Source: CAYJEQ01 sp964369235 (lineage in GTDB: Bacteria; Bacillota; Clostridia; Oscillospirales; Ruminococcaceae). Taken from it: DNA of 51,582 bases. Under the pieces are notes generated by a model. It was given only the letters and a program-made list of their open reading frames with translations, had not been told where the DNA came from and ran no database searches. The stretch is from the NCBI GenBank assembly GCA_964369235.1, contig CAYJEQ010000013.1:1-51582 (forward strand), in the 5' to 3' direction. Shown piece by piece: positions 43,066 through 51,394 of the stretch. The position numbers and the translations under genes are program-made. Numbering within the stretch: the first letter of the stretch is position 1; every line of letters begins with the position of its first letter.

Positions 43066-43491
43066 TTATACTGTCCCAGTGTCCTCAGTTTCTGCTGTTG
43101 GGTTCTTTCCTGCTTTGTAATCATTAACCATTCCAGTAATCTTGTCCATTACTCCTGGCACCATGTTTACTAGGCGCTCAGCAGCTCCTCCACCTTGGGA
43201 AAGCTGTAGCAGCTGTACATTGCCTTTACAAACAGTAATAAATCCTACAGGCTGAATGGTTACCCCAGCACCACTACCACCACCGAAAGGAGCTGTAGTT
43301 TTTTCTGTAGGCATATCTGCACCACCAACACCAAATCCAAAGGTCACCTTGGAAATAGGGATAATTGTGGTATCACCGTCTACCTTAATAGGATCTCCCA
43401 CTATGGTATTTACATCTACTAGAGTTCTAAGATTGTTCATGGAGTTGTTTAATAGGTCGTTAATATTACTCTGGTTGGTTTTGTCGCTCAT
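43066..43491 (-). CDS. ytfJ: Sporulation protein YtfJ (GerW family)
   Basis: A 141-residue soluble protein of the GerW/YtfJ family, linked to spore germination in Bacillus. Conserved parts are LRTLVDVNTIVGDPI, IPISKVTFGFGVGG and the Gly-rich FGGGSGAGVTIQPVGFI. It overlaps the end of the upstream gene by 26 bp with AAGGAG 9 nt before its ATG, so the two are coupled, as ytfI-ytfJ in Bacillus. Confidence 0.93.
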   Translation of the reverse strand: MSDKTNQSNINDLLNNSMNNLRTLVDVNTIVGDPIKVDGDTTIIPISKVTFGFGVGGADMPTEKTTAPFGGGSGAGVTIQPVGFITVCKGNVQLLQLSQGGGAAERLVNMVPGVMDKITGMVNDYKAGKNPTAETEDTGTV

Positions 43492-44131
43492 CTTCTTTAT
43501 CTCCTTTATGTTTTAAAACTTCTTTTGAAATATTTATTATCATTGCCACTGATGGCACTAGTGTTACTATAGGTATAATCACAATCTCCATATTACAGGA
43601 GAATTTGCTTTTCTCACCTAGAAAATCCGGTGCTAGGGTAATATCCTTAGCCTTAAGGCTAAATGTTCTAGCCACCAAACTGTAAAAGCTATAAAAAACC
43701 CCACTAATCTTCCCATAGAGTATTGCAGTTTGGGCGCTGTCCTCACTATTTATTGTAAGGGTAAGGTGATTAATCTTGATTTTTATAGTTTTTAAAAGGC
43801 TTTTCATTGGTTTTTTAATAGCTTTTAGTATTGGGGATACCAGTGACATATACTCCATTATAGCAGCTATTTTATCCTTTTTAGGTGAGGGTGTGCCTTC
43901 CTTTGTTGCTGGTTTTTTCTCTTTAGGCTTTTTGGTTTTTTTCTCCTTAGGAGCCTTCTCTGGGGCTGGCAGTAGTATCTTCTTTATAAAAAGCCATTTT
44001 GCCTCGATAAATGTATCGTCATTTTGGTGGATTATCTTAATAGTTACAGGTATTAGTAGCAGTAGCACTGTTAGTAGTAGTATTATCCCTATTAAAGCCA
44101 ACAGCCCTAAAAGTATATCTATTACTATCAC
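43466..44131 (-). CDS. DUF2953 membrane protein (YtfI-like)
   Basis: A 221-residue protein with an N-terminal membrane helix (about 8-30), a very Lys-rich segment (about 55-90; KAPKEKKTKKPKEKK) and a C-terminal DUF2953 domain ending in a hydrophobic segment (about 185-205). The family is coupled with ytfJ in spore formers; the function is unknown. Of two close GTG codons the second (44131) fits better, since the first lies within the GGAGGTG ribosome site. Confidence 0.82.
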   Translation of the reverse strand: MIVIDILLGLLALIGIILLLTVLLLLIPVTIKIIHQNDDTFIEAKWLFIKKILLPAPEKAPKEKKTKKPKEKKPATKEGTPSPKKDKIAAIMEYMSLVSPILKAIKKPMKSLLKTIKIKINHLTLTINSEDSAQTAILYGKISGVFYSFYSLVARTFSLKAKDITLAPDFLGEKSKFSCNMEIVIIPIVTLVPSVAMIINISKEVLKHKGDKEDERQNQPE

Positions 44132-44147
44132 ACTCACCTCCTTAAAA

Positions 44148-44738
44148 CTAATCCTCTACATCATCAAAATCCAACTGTTTCTCTGGATCTTCTATAGGGA
44201 AATCCTCTGTAGAATACTCTTCTTCCTCTTGTTCACTGCCTATCTCTGGCAGATCCTCTAGGCTACTTATGCCAAAACATCTTAAAAAATTAGCATTGGT
44301 TTTATAGGATACCGGTCTACCTGGAAGCTCCAGTCTACCAGCCTCCTCAATTAACCCCTTTTCCTCTAGGGAGTTTACCACCGAGCTACTGTCCACCCCT
44401 CGCACCTGCTCTACAAAGGATTTTGTAACAGGTTGGTTGTAGGCAATAATAGCTAGGACTTCCATAGCTGCTTGGGATAGGGGGATATTTCTTCTTATAT
44501 CCAGTGCCTTCTTTATAACAGAGGCGTATTCCTTACAGGTGGTAAGCTGATATTTACTGCCTAGCTTTAATAATTGTAAAGGCAGTTTATTTTCCTCTAG
44601 CTTGTCCTTTAGGTTAATCATTATTTTATTTACTTCCTCGCCAGTTGCCTCCACAGCCTGTGCCAGCTGTGTGCCTTCTACTGGCTCTGAGGCAGCAAAC
44701 ATTATTGCAAAAAGCTGATTTTCTATTGTGGATAACAT
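44148..44738 (-). CDS. scpB: Segregation and condensation protein B
   Basis: Kleisin-associated winged-helix protein of the SMC-ScpAB condensin. The 196-residue product has tandem winged helices and the family motif AAMEVLAIIAYNQPVTKS, then RGVDSSSVV and GRPVSYKT. The C-terminal tail is strongly acidic. ATG with GGAGG 6 nt upstream, 16 nt after scpA. Confidence 0.95.
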   Translation of the reverse strand: MLSTIENQLFAIMFAASEPVEGTQLAQAVEATGEEVNKIMINLKDKLEENKLPLQLLKLGSKYQLTTCKEYASVIKKALDIRRNIPLSQAAMEVLAIIAYNQPVTKSFVEQVRGVDSSSVVNSLEEKGLIEEAGRLELPGRPVSYKTNANFLRCFGISSLEDLPEIGSEQEEEEYSTEDFPIEDPEKQLDFDDVED

Positions 44739-44754
44739 CCTCTGCCTCCCTTGG

Positions 44755-45465
44755 CTAGTGATTTATTTTATTATAGTTAAATTCTATGTAATCTTGGTTA
44801 CTGCTAATGGTCACTCGCTTTGCCTTTACTAGCTCTAATACAGCTAGAAAGGTCGCCACCATCTCAGAACGCTCCCCACTGCCCTCAAAGGCAGCCACCC
44901 AGCTTAGTTTAGAGTGTTTATACAGGGATTTAAGCAGAAACATTATTCTTGAGGTTACCGACACCACTCGTTTTGCCACCAGTGGTGTAAATACCCCTGT
45001 TGGTGGTGGCAGTCGTCGCTGTCCCTTGCCCAGTGCCAGTAGATAGTATTCCTTTAATAGGTTTTTATCTATAAATCCACCAAAGGTCTTGTCCTCTGGT
45101 ATCTCCTCACCACCGGACAGGAATATATCCCCTATAAGGCTTTGTGCTCTTAATTTAAGGGCTGCTTCCTTACAGGCTTTGTACTCCATTAGCTCACCCA
45201 TTAACTGGGCTCTAAGGTCTTCTTTTTCCTCTTGGTGCTTTGGTAGGAGAAAGACAGTTTTCATATAGACAAGCCTAGTTGCCATCTCTACAAACTCACC
45301 AGCAATCTCCATATTACTCTGTTCCATACCCTCCAGGTAGTTGGTAAACTGATCTACCAGCTCCACTATCTGTATATCGCAGATGTTCATTTTGTGTTTT
45401 GATATTAGATAAAGAAGTAGATCCAGTGGCCCTTCAAATTCATTTATCTTAAAACTCAGTTCCAC
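44755..45465 (-). CDS. scpA: Segregation and condensation protein A
   Basis: Kleisin subunit that bridges SMC heads. The 236-residue product starts with the hallmark FEGPLDLLLYLISKHKMNI and ends with the C-terminal winged helix (VATFLAVLELVKAKRVTI). GTG start with GGAGGGA about 6 nt upstream. Transcribed between the M50 protease gene and scpB. Confidence 0.95.
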   Translation of the reverse strand: MELSFKINEFEGPLDLLLYLISKHKMNICDIQIVELVDQFTNYLEGMEQSNMEIAGEFVEMATRLVYMKTVFLLPKHQEEKEDLRAQLMGELMEYKACKEAALKLRAQSLIGDIFLSGGEEIPEDKTFGGFIDKNLLKEYYLLALGKGQRRLPPPTGVFTPLVAKRVVSVTSRIMFLLKSLYKHSKLSWVAAFEGSGERSEMVATFLAVLELVKAKRVTISSNQDYIEFNYNKINH

Positions 45466-45502
45466 TGTATCCCTCCTTATTAGTCTTAGTGTTATCTATA
45501 TA

Positions 45503-46138
45503 TTATAGAAATGGTGTAAAAATTAGCATTACTACCTCTGCCATACCACTGAAGATAACGCTTGAGATAGCCTGTAAAGGCACTGTTAGTATTCTTGAGA
45601 ATATTAGAAACAGGAATACAATCTGTATTATCTGTCCATTTTGTAGGATTTGGTAGTAGGTTTTTGGTGGGATGAATACACTTGCCATCTTCCAGCCGTC
45701 CAGTGGAGGCAGTGGAATTAGATTAAATACTGCTAGGTAGATACTAGTCCACACCAGCTGTAGTAAAACCGAACCTACTATAGATACAATACCACCAACT
45801 ATAAAACAGATTTGGGCTAGTATTAATGCTACAAAGGCTAGAATAAGATTAGCTGCTGGCCCTGCTGCTGCAGTTAGGAATACACCTTTTTTCTTATCTC
45901 TAAAATTATTATAGTTTACCGGTACAGGCTTAGCCCAACCGAAACCAGTTAGCAGTATAAGGGTACAGCCGATAGGATCAATATGCTTAAGAGGGTTAAG
46001 GTCTAGTCTACCTTGGTACCCTGCTGTATTGTCCCCCATTTTTCCAGCCACATAGGCATGGGCAAATTCATGTATAGGAATTATTGCAATAATAAATAGT
46101 AGTCTGCCTAAAATGGCTTCCATTGAAATATTAAACAT
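45503..46138 (-). CDS. Site-2 protease family (M50) membrane metallopeptidase
   Basis: A 211-residue, multi-helix membrane protein of the short M50B/YwhC branch. Zinc motif HEFAH in IPIHEFAHAYVAG and the second site NLIPLPPLDGWK with the metal-binding Asp are present, with GPAANLILA between. Substrates are not known. It precedes scpA by 37 nt, as in many clostridia. ATG with AAAGGA 8 nt upstream; a possible promoter (TTGCAA, 17 bp, TATATA) lies close upstream. Confidence 0.9.
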   Translation of the reverse strand: MFNISMEAILGRLLFIIAIIPIHEFAHAYVAGKMGDNTAGYQGRLDLNPLKHIDPIGCTLILLTGFGWAKPVPVNYNNFRDKKKGVFLTAAAGPAANLILAFVALILAQICFIVGGIVSIVGSVLLQLVWTSIYLAVFNLIPLPPLDGWKMASVFIPPKTYYQILQNGQIIQIVFLFLIFSRILTVPLQAISSVIFSGMAEVVMLIFTPFL

Positions 46139-46348
46139 AGTCTGCTTCCTTTCTTATATACAAAGAGAAATTTATACTTGCAAACTGCTCTTTGATTGTG
46201 TTAGAATTAGCTAGTAAATCTAGATAAGTCTTTACAAGGGTATATTACTTCGAGGATAATTATAGCTTGAATTCATCTAAAAAACAAGGCTTTTAGGGGC
46301 TTTTCTTATAAAATTTTAAAAAAATTCTTATATTTTTAAAGAAAACAC

Positions 46349-46377
46349 TTGCAATTGCTTTTAAAATCTGATAAAAT
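46349..46377 (+). promoter_or_regulatory. Sigma-A type promoter of rpmB
   Basis: TTGCAA (46349-46354) and TAAAAT (46372-46377) are 17 bp apart, giving a ~40-nt leader. The rest of the gap 46139-46422 is A-T rich with nothing else evident. Confidence 0.7.
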
Positions 46378-46422
46378 ACCAATGTTAATAACTTATAAAT
46401 GTTAGTTAAGGAGGTGCTTAAA

Positions 46423-46611
46423 ATGGCAAAATGCGATATCTGCGGTAAGGGCGTATCTTTTGGAATCAAGGTTTCTCACTCTCATAGAAGATCTAACCGT
46501 ACATGGAAACCTAATGTTAAGCGTATTAAGGCAATTGTGAACGGAACTCCTCGCCACATCCATGCCTGCACCCGTTGCTTAAGATCCAATAAAGTAACTC
46601 GTGCTGTTTAA
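46423..46611 (+). CDS. rpmB: 50S ribosomal protein L28
   Basis: The 62-residue protein begins MAKCDICGKGVSFG and has SHSHRRSNRTWKPN and RHIHACTRCLRS. Both CxxC pairs are present, so this is the zinc-binding (C+) form. AAGGAGG 8 nt before ATG 46423 sets the start; an earlier in-frame ATG is not used. Own promoter and terminator. Confidence 0.97.
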   Translation: MAKCDICGKGVSFGIKVSHSHRRSNRTWKPNVKRIKAIVNGTPRHIHACTRCLRSNKVTRAV

Positions 46612-46626
46612 TAAGCGTACAAACTT

Positions 46627-46650
46627 AAACCACCTTAGGGTGGTTTTTTT
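46627..46650 (+). terminator. Intrinsic terminator of rpmB
   Basis: AAACCACC pairs with GGTGGTTT, followed by seven T. Confidence 0.93.
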
Positions 46651-46658
46651 GTATTTAT

Positions 46659-46741
46659 AGTTCTATATCAATTATTAGGGTGGCTTCCCTCGCCATGGGG
46701 AGCCACCCTGTATAATTTCACCTGAGTATTTGAAAAGAACC
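46659..46741. repeat. Palindromic element related to 22541-22631
   Basis: Ends AGTTCTATATCAATTATT and AAAAGAACC resemble those of the 22.5-kb element, and the loop TCGCCAT follows CCC in both. The stem (46677-46689 with 46697-46709, 13 bp with one G-T pair) has different sequence. No target duplication is visible. Confidence 0.65.
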
Positions 46742-46802
46742 AGTTATTAATGTATGACATTAATAGCATACTTTATTTTCCTGTATACAAGTTAGCCAGC
46801 TG

Positions 46803-46831
46803 TTGACAGCTATAGTATAATATTGTAAAAT
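46803..46831 (+). promoter_or_regulatory. Strong sigma-A promoter before the tandem RNA units
   Basis: TTGACA (46803-46808) and TAAAAT (46826-46831) are 17 bp apart, the best promoter match in this part of the window. The start near 46838 places all three repeat units and tRNA-Arg downstream on one transcript. Confidence 0.8.
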
Positions 46832-46837
46832 ATATAG

Positions 46838-47166
46838 GCTAGGCAGGTTAAGTTTATATATTAACCGAAATAATACATTGCCAGCTGATGAAGAAATTTG
46901 CCTCTAATAGCTAGCACATCAGCTAGATTAGGTAAAGTTCTAAGAAGCCAGATGGGTTATGAGTGGAGCATATATTTATATGTGACCGAAATAACACTTC
47001 GCCAGCTGATGAAGAAATTTGTCTGATATAGCCAGCACATTTTGGGCAGCTAGATTAGGTAAAGTTCTAAGAAGCCAGATGGGTTATGAGTGGAGCATAT
47101 ATTTATATGTGACCGAAATAACACTTCGCCAGCTGATGAAGAAATTTGCCTGATATAGCCAGCACA
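46838..47166 (+). ncRNA. Three tandem copies of a structured sequence, unknown RNA
   Basis: The landmark ACCGAAATAA recurs at 46864, 46985 and 47112 (periods 121 and 127). Each unit has a hairpin, then CCGAAATAA, GCCAGCTGATGAAGAAATTTG and a TAGC-AGCAC end; units 1 and 2 continue with a common GGTAAAGTTCTAAGAAGCCA stretch. The hairpin is GGTTAA-TTAACC in unit 1 but CATATA-TATATG in units 2 and 3: the same place with both arms changed. No open reading frame fits. I recognise no riboswitch or ribozyme class. It is probably a leader or processed RNA of the tRNA transcript. Confidence 0.7.
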
Positions 47167-47197
47167 AAAATTATGCCCTCATAGTACAAGGGATAGT

Positions 47198-47274
47198 ACA
47201 AGCCCCTCCTAAGGGGATGGGAATCGAACAATTTACGTTGTAGTTCATTCTCATACCACACAGTACTACAGCGT
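47198..47274 (+). ncRNA. Folded spacer between the tandem units and tRNA-Arg
   Basis: CCCC-TCCTAA-GGGG forms a small stem near 47201-47214. Then ATGGGAATCGAAC can pair with GTTCATTCTCAT (about 47215-47254, one G-T pair, one bulge), or ACGTTGTAGT (47235-47244) with ACTACAGCGT (47265-47274, one G-T pair). The last two exclude each other. Confidence 0.45.
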
Positions 47275-47291
47275 CCACAAAAATTAAATAT

Positions 47292-47368
47292 GCGCCGGTA
47301 ACTCAGCTGGAGAGAGTGCTACCCTCCTAAGGTAGAAGCCAGGGGTTCGACTCCCTTTCGGCGCGCCA
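47292..47368 (+). tRNA. tRNA-Arg (anticodon CCT)
   Basis: Reads AGG codons. The acceptor GCGCCGG pairs with TCGGCGC, the anticodon stem CTACC-GGTAG holds the loop CTCCTAA (anticodon CCT), and the T stem AGGGG-CCCTT has the loop TTCGACT. CCA is encoded at 47366-47368. Followed directly by a terminator. Confidence 0.96.
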
Positions 47369-47405
47369 AAAACCCTGTAAAATAGCCATTTTGCAGGGTT
47401 TTTAT
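47369..47405 (+). terminator. Intrinsic terminator after tRNA-Arg
   Basis: A 15-bp stem (47369-47383 with 47388-47402, one G-T pair) runs into T. The remaining gap to 47656 is A-T rich, has the direct repeat ATTGTAAT near 47619-47640, and shows no gene. Confidence 0.92.
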
Positions 47406-47656
47406 CTTTTTTAAATTATCACTTTTTATAATGAAAAGCAACTATTTTTATAGTGAAATTTTGATTAGCAAAATGATGTTTTTCATCCCAATTAATTTAA
47501 GTTTAGTACCTATTTTTAGGATAAGTAATCTCCCATTTGCTAATCATCTGCTAACTGCTAATTGTTGGGGGAAGGTGTATTGCAGAACCTAAAAGGCAAA
47601 GCTAAGTAAGTGAACTATTGTAATCAAGCGAGATTGTAATAGATGGTAATAAATTC

Positions 47657-50600
47657 TTAGTCTCTGAGCATTTCATCTATTTCTACTGCTTTAATGCGTT
47701 CTTTCAAACTACTGATTCTTTCTTCTACATAATTTTTATGCTGTATCCATTTTAAACCAATGAAGTTTGGCAATAACTGCTGTAGAAATTCTATCCAATC
47801 TGAATACATAGGTATAGCACTTCCACTCCACGAATATGAAGTAGGTAAGATTGAAATTTTTTCAAAATTAGCAAATGATGAATTAAACTTACAGAACAAC
47901 CTAATATATTCAATTTTCCTATCTGTGTTGAGCTTTGATATTACGGCAAATAAACATTTCATTTTTATTTCATCATTTGAAAACACTTCTATACACTGTC
48001 GAATCCATGCGTCTTGCTTTTCAAGTAAGGCTTGTGCGTTTTCAACAGGCAGTAAAACATTCTCGAGAAAAAATGGTACTGAGCTTTCTGGGAATTCAAA
48101 TAAATTTACTATTTGCTCAAAAATTTTATTGTATATTTCTATAAAATTTGTCAGTTCAAAAAAGCATTTAGACAAGCTATTATGTCCTTTAATGCGCTTA
48201 CTTTCATTGACTAAGACATCAATATATGTATCTAATACTGATGGGCAAGCTAAATATATCTCTCGCAAAAACTCACCATCATAGTCATGGTTGTGGTATA
48301 GCAGTTGTACAGAATAAATTTCACATAACAATTCGGGGTTAAGTTTAAATTTTGAGATTAATTCTTGAGGTGTATTATGACACTTGTTAAAGAACAACCC
48401 AAAGTAAATATCTACAATAAACATTGAATATTCACGCTTATTTAAAATTATCTCGCAAACTTTAATAAAGATATTTTCATCTATTATTCTGTATTTATCC
48501 AAGAAATCTAAATCACGCATTGAAGAAGATTTAATATCTTCATCTGTTGATTGAGATAAGAAGTCATACAAACCTTCTACATGCTTCTGTCGAATTTTAT
48601 CATCTGGCAACTGATGGTAATAAGCATATAACCATGCATTTTTATGGCTGTATTGATGAGCTGTAATTAGTTCAAATACTTCATTTTCAGAAATCAAAGA
48701 AAAAAGTGGTTGTATTAGGCGACAAGCATTTAAATCACAAGGTGTATCACACTCAATATAATATTTAATAGCATCTACATAATAATTATGCTCGCTATAT
48801 AAAATCTCAAACGCCATTGATAGCCCCTCGGATATTTTCCACTTGCTATGTCCATCAATAACATTAATATCTGCACATAAGTCAATTATACCCTTGACCA
48901 TTGACAAATTACATGCTAAAACATATTCTTCAATATTTTTTCGTTTGATTTTTTCATTTTCCACATATCCCATACCCTCGCTATAGCTTGGTCCCTTTAG
49001 GATGGAGTATAATTGAAACTGCGATCCTTCAAAATAATTAGCAAAAAGAGATTGGTTAAGCACGCTATCGCACGCTATATTCTTAGAAAGATGCTTTGCT
49101 AACAAACAGTTTTTCAGCTCAGTTGGAGAAAAGTATGTTTCCATAATAGATTGAATATAAGTCATGTCATACTGCGTTATCGGCGCGCTGACTTCTTCTA
49201 CACAACCATGATATGCATATAAAACTTGATAAACTTTCACTTTATACTTTGGAGTTTTGCAGAGTTCAAATAACCACTCCCATATAATTTTTCGGTATTC
49301 TTTGCTACCATCAGTTTCCAAAAGTGGGATTTGATACACAGTGAAGCTATGCTTTCGCCCACCTTCAATCGGAGTAAAGTGCAATTTTAAAAATTCTTTA
49401 GCAATCTTAATAAATAATAGTATAATATATTCATTTGTACTATCTTCACTGTTTTCTTTCATCTTGTTTAAAAAGTTAATTTGGGTATAGAAATCATTAT
49501 TAAAAGAATTCTTTGTTATACTAAAATATCTATTTGCAGCATGATAAAACTCCATATATAAATCTGGACGCTTATTGTAATACTCAAAAAATAAATCTAA
49601 GGCACTCGGAAGGTCATTCATATCCGCAAATCCTCCAAGTATTGAGATTATATCACTGGTTATATTCTGATTGTTTTTCCCACTTTCTGTATCTATCTCT
49701 GAAATATCGGCCAATACAGTTTCTACATTATTAATCCTTTCTTGTATGATTAAAAGAGCCTTTGTTGGGTTAAGTTTGAAGAAAACTTCAACAAACTCTA
49801 AAAAATAAGGGCTATCCTCTTTAAGCAACCTTTCCCATACAATTTTTATTTCTTCTGCAACAAAATCATACAGTGTCTTGTTAGCAAAAATATTAAATAG
49901 AGTATTGATAGAAGAAATTGTTCTCTCTTTATGTTTTGGAAAGCATAAGTAAATCATTTCTGATAAACTAAGTAATTTTTTATCAAAGAAAACATACTTA
50001 ATTAAATAATTTGAAAGACATTGCTCTGAAAAACGAACAGCCTTATCGTTACATATATCCAAAACTTCCATATGATGGAGTTTGTTTATTGCCTCTATGA
50101 AAATATCTCTTGATAATCCTTTTTCACTTAAGATCAGTTGAAAAACATCAATATAATCTAAGTGTATTGCTTCTAAAAAAGCAACTATCCCTGCTGATAT
50201 TAACATTTCATTACTATCAAGAATTTGTTCCTGTTCCAAAAAGCGTCCATAATAATCATCATATAACTGAGATGCATCTTGAATAGAGGTGATGCGATTA
50301 GAGCTACAAGCAACTTTACCTGACAGTATTGCGAGCCTTGCATTTCCCTCTGCAATTTTGACAATTCTGTTAAGATAATCAGAATTTTTAATACCTAAAG
50401 CTGTATCCAATAACTCCTTAATCTCATCATCACTAAATGCTTTAATAATTATATGCTTAAAATCAGAAAATTCACTAATATCATTTGTTACCTTTTTTAT
50501 TGCATAATCTCGCACTGTAATCAGTATTTTCACATGATATCCTTCTTGTTTGAGGGTTATGTATCGGATAATATGTTGCAATCCCGATAGATGATTAGCA

Positions 50601-51394
50601 TCATCAACCAAAATAAAATAATCACCAGGAGTATCTATAAATATTTTTAAATCATCATAAATAGGTAATGAATTACTCCTAATACAGTAAAGCCTTGAAT
50701 TGTGTTTATTAGAATATAATTTCCCACACTCTAATGCTAATCTTGTTTTTCCTGTGCCTGCAACGCCACTTAGCACAACAACATCTGAATTCTCGAAAGC
50801 AAGCTCAATATTTTTTATCTCTTCATCTCGAAATAAAAACTCAGTATCAATAGGTGCAGCCATCTTATGAGCGTTATAGGTTTTAATAAAGTCATCTTGC
50901 GTTTGTATTTGCCCAGTGCTAATTGCTATACCTAAAAAATCTCGCACAAGCATATGATGATATAGATATAACTCTTCAGCAAGCTTATCTATTCCTATAA
51001 TAGTAAGTTTTATCCCCACAGATCGACAGAGGGATTTCAGTTGATTATCTTTGGCTGGTTTAATATTTGATGAAGTATGGCAATAAATAATTTCTGCTAT
51101 TTGATTATGAGGAATTTGGGTTTCATTAATATCCAAGCATTTGGAGATATCATCCATTATTTTTTTAAAGAGATTGTCTAGTTGAGTTGTATATTCTACA
51201 AATACATACCTTCCATCAGGTGTGCAAAAATAGGTATCAGGTGTGCCTTGCGTTGTTTTTCGTGTTCCTGCGTGACTGCCAAGTGAAACTATATCATAGC
51301 ATCCTATCTTGCTAAGATAAGCATCACATAAATTTTGAAATGAACCTGCGTCTAATTGAAGTATTTTTTGTTTAATGCTTTCAATATTAGCCAT
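47657..51394 (-). CDS. STAND NTPase with nuclease-like N-terminus, probable antiphage protein
   Basis: A 1245-residue cytoplasmic protein in three parts. Residues 1-75 look like a PD-(D/E)xK nuclease fold: GTPD (Asp53), a short hairpin and VEYTT (Glu67), with Thr69 where Lys is usual. Residues ~180-420 are a STAND/AAA-type NTPase: Walker A GVAGTGKTR (Lys216), Walker B ILVDD (261-265) and ITVRD (Arg295). The remaining ~800 residues are helical without known signature and may be a sensor solenoid. This effector-STAND-sensor plan is that of Avs-like defence proteins; the assignment is by architecture. It stands alone beside a tRNA and uses AGGAGGTG as ribosome site, unlike most genes here, which suggests acquisition. 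Confidence 0.75.
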   Translation of the reverse strand: MANIESIKQKILQLDAGSFQNLCDAYLSKIGCYDIVSLGSHAGTRKTTQGTPDTYFCTPDGRYVFVEYTTQLDNLFKKIMDDISKCLDINETQIPHNQIAEIIYCHTSSNIKPAKDNQLKSLCRSVGIKLTIIGIDKLAEELYLYHHMLVRDFLGIAISTGQIQTQDDFIKTYNAHKMAAPIDTEFLFRDEEIKNIELAFENSDVVVLSGVAGTGKTRLALECGKLYSNKHNSRLYCIRSNSLPIYDDLKIFIDTPGDYFILVDDANHLSGLQHIIRYITLKQEGYHVKILITVRDYAIKKVTNDISEFSDFKHIIIKAFSDDEIKELLDTALGIKNSDYLNRIVKIAEGNARLAILSGKVACSSNRITSIQDASQLYDDYYGRFLEQEQILDSNEMLISAGIVAFLEAIHLDYIDVFQLILSEKGLSRDIFIEAINKLHHMEVLDICNDKAVRFSEQCLSNYLIKYVFFDKKLLSLSEMIYLCFPKHKERTISSINTLFNIFANKTLYDFVAEEIKIVWERLLKEDSPYFLEFVEVFFKLNPTKALLIIQERINNVETVLADISEIDTESGKNNQNITSDIISILGGFADMNDLPSALDLFFEYYNKRPDLYMEFYHAANRYFSITKNSFNNDFYTQINFLNKMKENSEDSTNEYIILLFIKIAKEFLKLHFTPIEGGRKHSFTVYQIPLLETDGSKEYRKIIWEWLFELCKTPKYKVKVYQVLYAYHGCVEEVSAPITQYDMTYIQSIMETYFSPTELKNCLLAKHLSKNIACDSVLNQSLFANYFEGSQFQLYSILKGPSYSEGMGYVENEKIKRKNIEEYVLACNLSMVKGIIDLCADINVIDGHSKWKISEGLSMAFEILYSEHNYYVDAIKYYIECDTPCDLNACRLIQPLFSLISENEVFELITAHQYSHKNAWLYAYYHQLPDDKIRQKHVEGLYDFLSQSTDEDIKSSSMRDLDFLDKYRIIDENIFIKVCEIILNKREYSMFIVDIYFGLFFNKCHNTPQELISKFKLNPELLCEIYSVQLLYHNHDYDGEFLREIYLACPSVLDTYIDVLVNESKRIKGHNSLSKCFFELTNFIEIYNKIFEQIVNLFEFPESSVPFFLENVLLPVENAQALLEKQDAWIRQCIEVFSNDEIKMKCLFAVISKLNTDRKIEYIRLFCKFNSSFANFEKISILPTSYSWSGSAIPMYSDWIEFLQQLLPNFIGLKWIQHKNYVEERISSLKERIKAVEIDEMLRD

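Noticed and set aside
46864..47150. Hammerhead ribozyme suggested by CTGATGA and CCGAAAT in each tandem unit
   Set aside because: The core elements are in the wrong order and spacing: no stem II lies between CTGATGA and a GAAA, and only 14 nt join CGAAA to CTGATGA, too few for stems III and I.
46838..47166. CRISPR array
   Set aside because: Units are over 120 bp, similarity runs through most of the unit, there are no short equal repeats with unique spacers, and no cas genes are near.
47190..47280. A second tRNA on the minus strand (GTTCGATTCCCA resembles a T loop)
   Set aside because: The T stem does not pair and no acceptor or anticodon stem can be built around it.
47369..47656. Attachment site copy of the tRNA 3' end marking an island
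   Set aside because: No second copy of the tRNA end is present within the window; the right border, if any, is outside.
47760..48284. A 174-codon plus-strand frame inside the STAND gene
   Set aside because: It opposes a long, well-supported coding frame, has no ribosome site and no recognisable domain.
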